This document shows, in pieces, positions 63,858-64,000 of a stretch of 64,000 nt of DNA. How positions within the stretch are numbered: position 1 is the stretch's first letter; each line of letters starts with the position of its first letter. The notes under the pieces are model-generated. The model was not told the origin of the DNA and ran no database searches. It was given only the letters and a program-made list of their open reading frames with translations. Source of the DNA: Isosphaera pallida ATCC 43644 (lineage in GTDB: Bacteria > Planctomycetota > Planctomycetia > Isosphaerales > Isosphaeraceae); NCBI RefSeq assembly GCF_000186345.1, contig NC_014962.1, positions 3,810,450 through 3,874,449 of the forward strand, read 5' to 3'. The position numbers and the translations under genes are program-made.

Positions 63858-64000
63858 AACCAACTCGGCAACTCAACACACCCCCCCCCACTCCCCGCGC
63901 GTCACGCGACGGTCCGAGCAAATCGCGACCACCTGATCCCGTCCGCCTCGAAGACCTCGATCATCCCCCGCGCTGACCCACCCAAATCCAGTATTTTCCC

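Noticed and set aside
1-64000. Possible CRISPR array, prophage or defence island
   Set aside because: No regularly spaced repeats, integrase, phage structural genes or known defence families were seen.

Overview
This is a GC-rich bacterial chromosome segment that reads as a planctomycete, probably of the Isosphaeraceae (the genus is a guess). Supporting signs are secreted proteins with planctomycete-style architectures (M14 carboxypeptidases with DxDxDG inserts, a ThuA-domain protein, a PVC-type cytochrome c domain, a BBP2-like outer-membrane barrel, a PqaA-like hydrolase), a bacterial formylmethanofuran dehydrogenase B homologue, frequent weak Shine-Dalgarno sites, and mostly single-gene or loosely spaced same-strand runs. 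I see no rRNA, tRNA, CRISPR array, intact insertion sequence or prophage.

Layout. 1-1.7 kb: a partner-switching module (PP2C phosphatase fused to an RsbW-type kinase domain, then a STAS antagonist). 1.8-11.5 kb: a ParB-like protein, an SDR epimerase, an Rrf2 regulator, acetyl-CoA synthetase with a strong upstream promoter, and three hypothetical or exported proteins. 11.5-12.5 kb: a gene-poor stretch with three perfect hairpins, two of which form a repeat family. 12.5-17.3 kb (minus strand): two tandem M14 carboxypeptidase paralogues, one apparently catalytically dead, and a tyrosine/dual-specificity phosphatase. 17.6-29.1 kb: PabB-type chorismate enzyme, a 979-residue TPR/gluzincin protein, a ThuA protein, a 1003-residue GH15-like protein and an outer-membrane barrel. 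29.5-31.7 kb: a PTPS/QueD-family protein and FhcB, pointing to tetrahydromethanopterin-linked C1 chemistry. 33-45.5 kb: metallophosphoesterase, GuaB, NhaA, GH15 glucoamylase/trehalase-like enzyme, IspG, an MFS transporter and a long coiled-coil protein. 46-50.3 kb: an OPT transporter, paired hairpins flanking a leucine-rich-repeat remnant, and a PqaA-like protein. 50.7-52.6 kb: leuA preceded by what looks like a complete leucine attenuator. 52.7-62 kb: a minus-strand run with a NuoE-NuoF fusion, Nudix hydrolase, universal stress protein, hypothetical protein, IlvE, LolD, LolC/E-type permease and LysS. 62.4-63.9 kb: an exported cytochrome c domain protein.

How the genes fit together. LeuA and IlvE are the first and last steps of leucine synthesis but lie in separate units. 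LolD and the LolC/E-like permease form one lipoprotein-export ABC transporter. FhcB, the PTPS-like enzyme and perhaps the NuoE-NuoF (formate dehydrogenase diaphorase-like) fusion could belong to C1 oxidation. Most other genes are core metabolism or exported proteins of unknown role.

The observations most worth checking are the leuA leader (promoter, leucine-rich short reading frame, intrinsic terminator), the hairpin repeat with one compensatory base-pair change near 12 kb, the hairpin pair around the LRR remnant near 48.5 kb, and the inactivated M14 and GH15-like enzymes. No clear new defence or mobile system was found.
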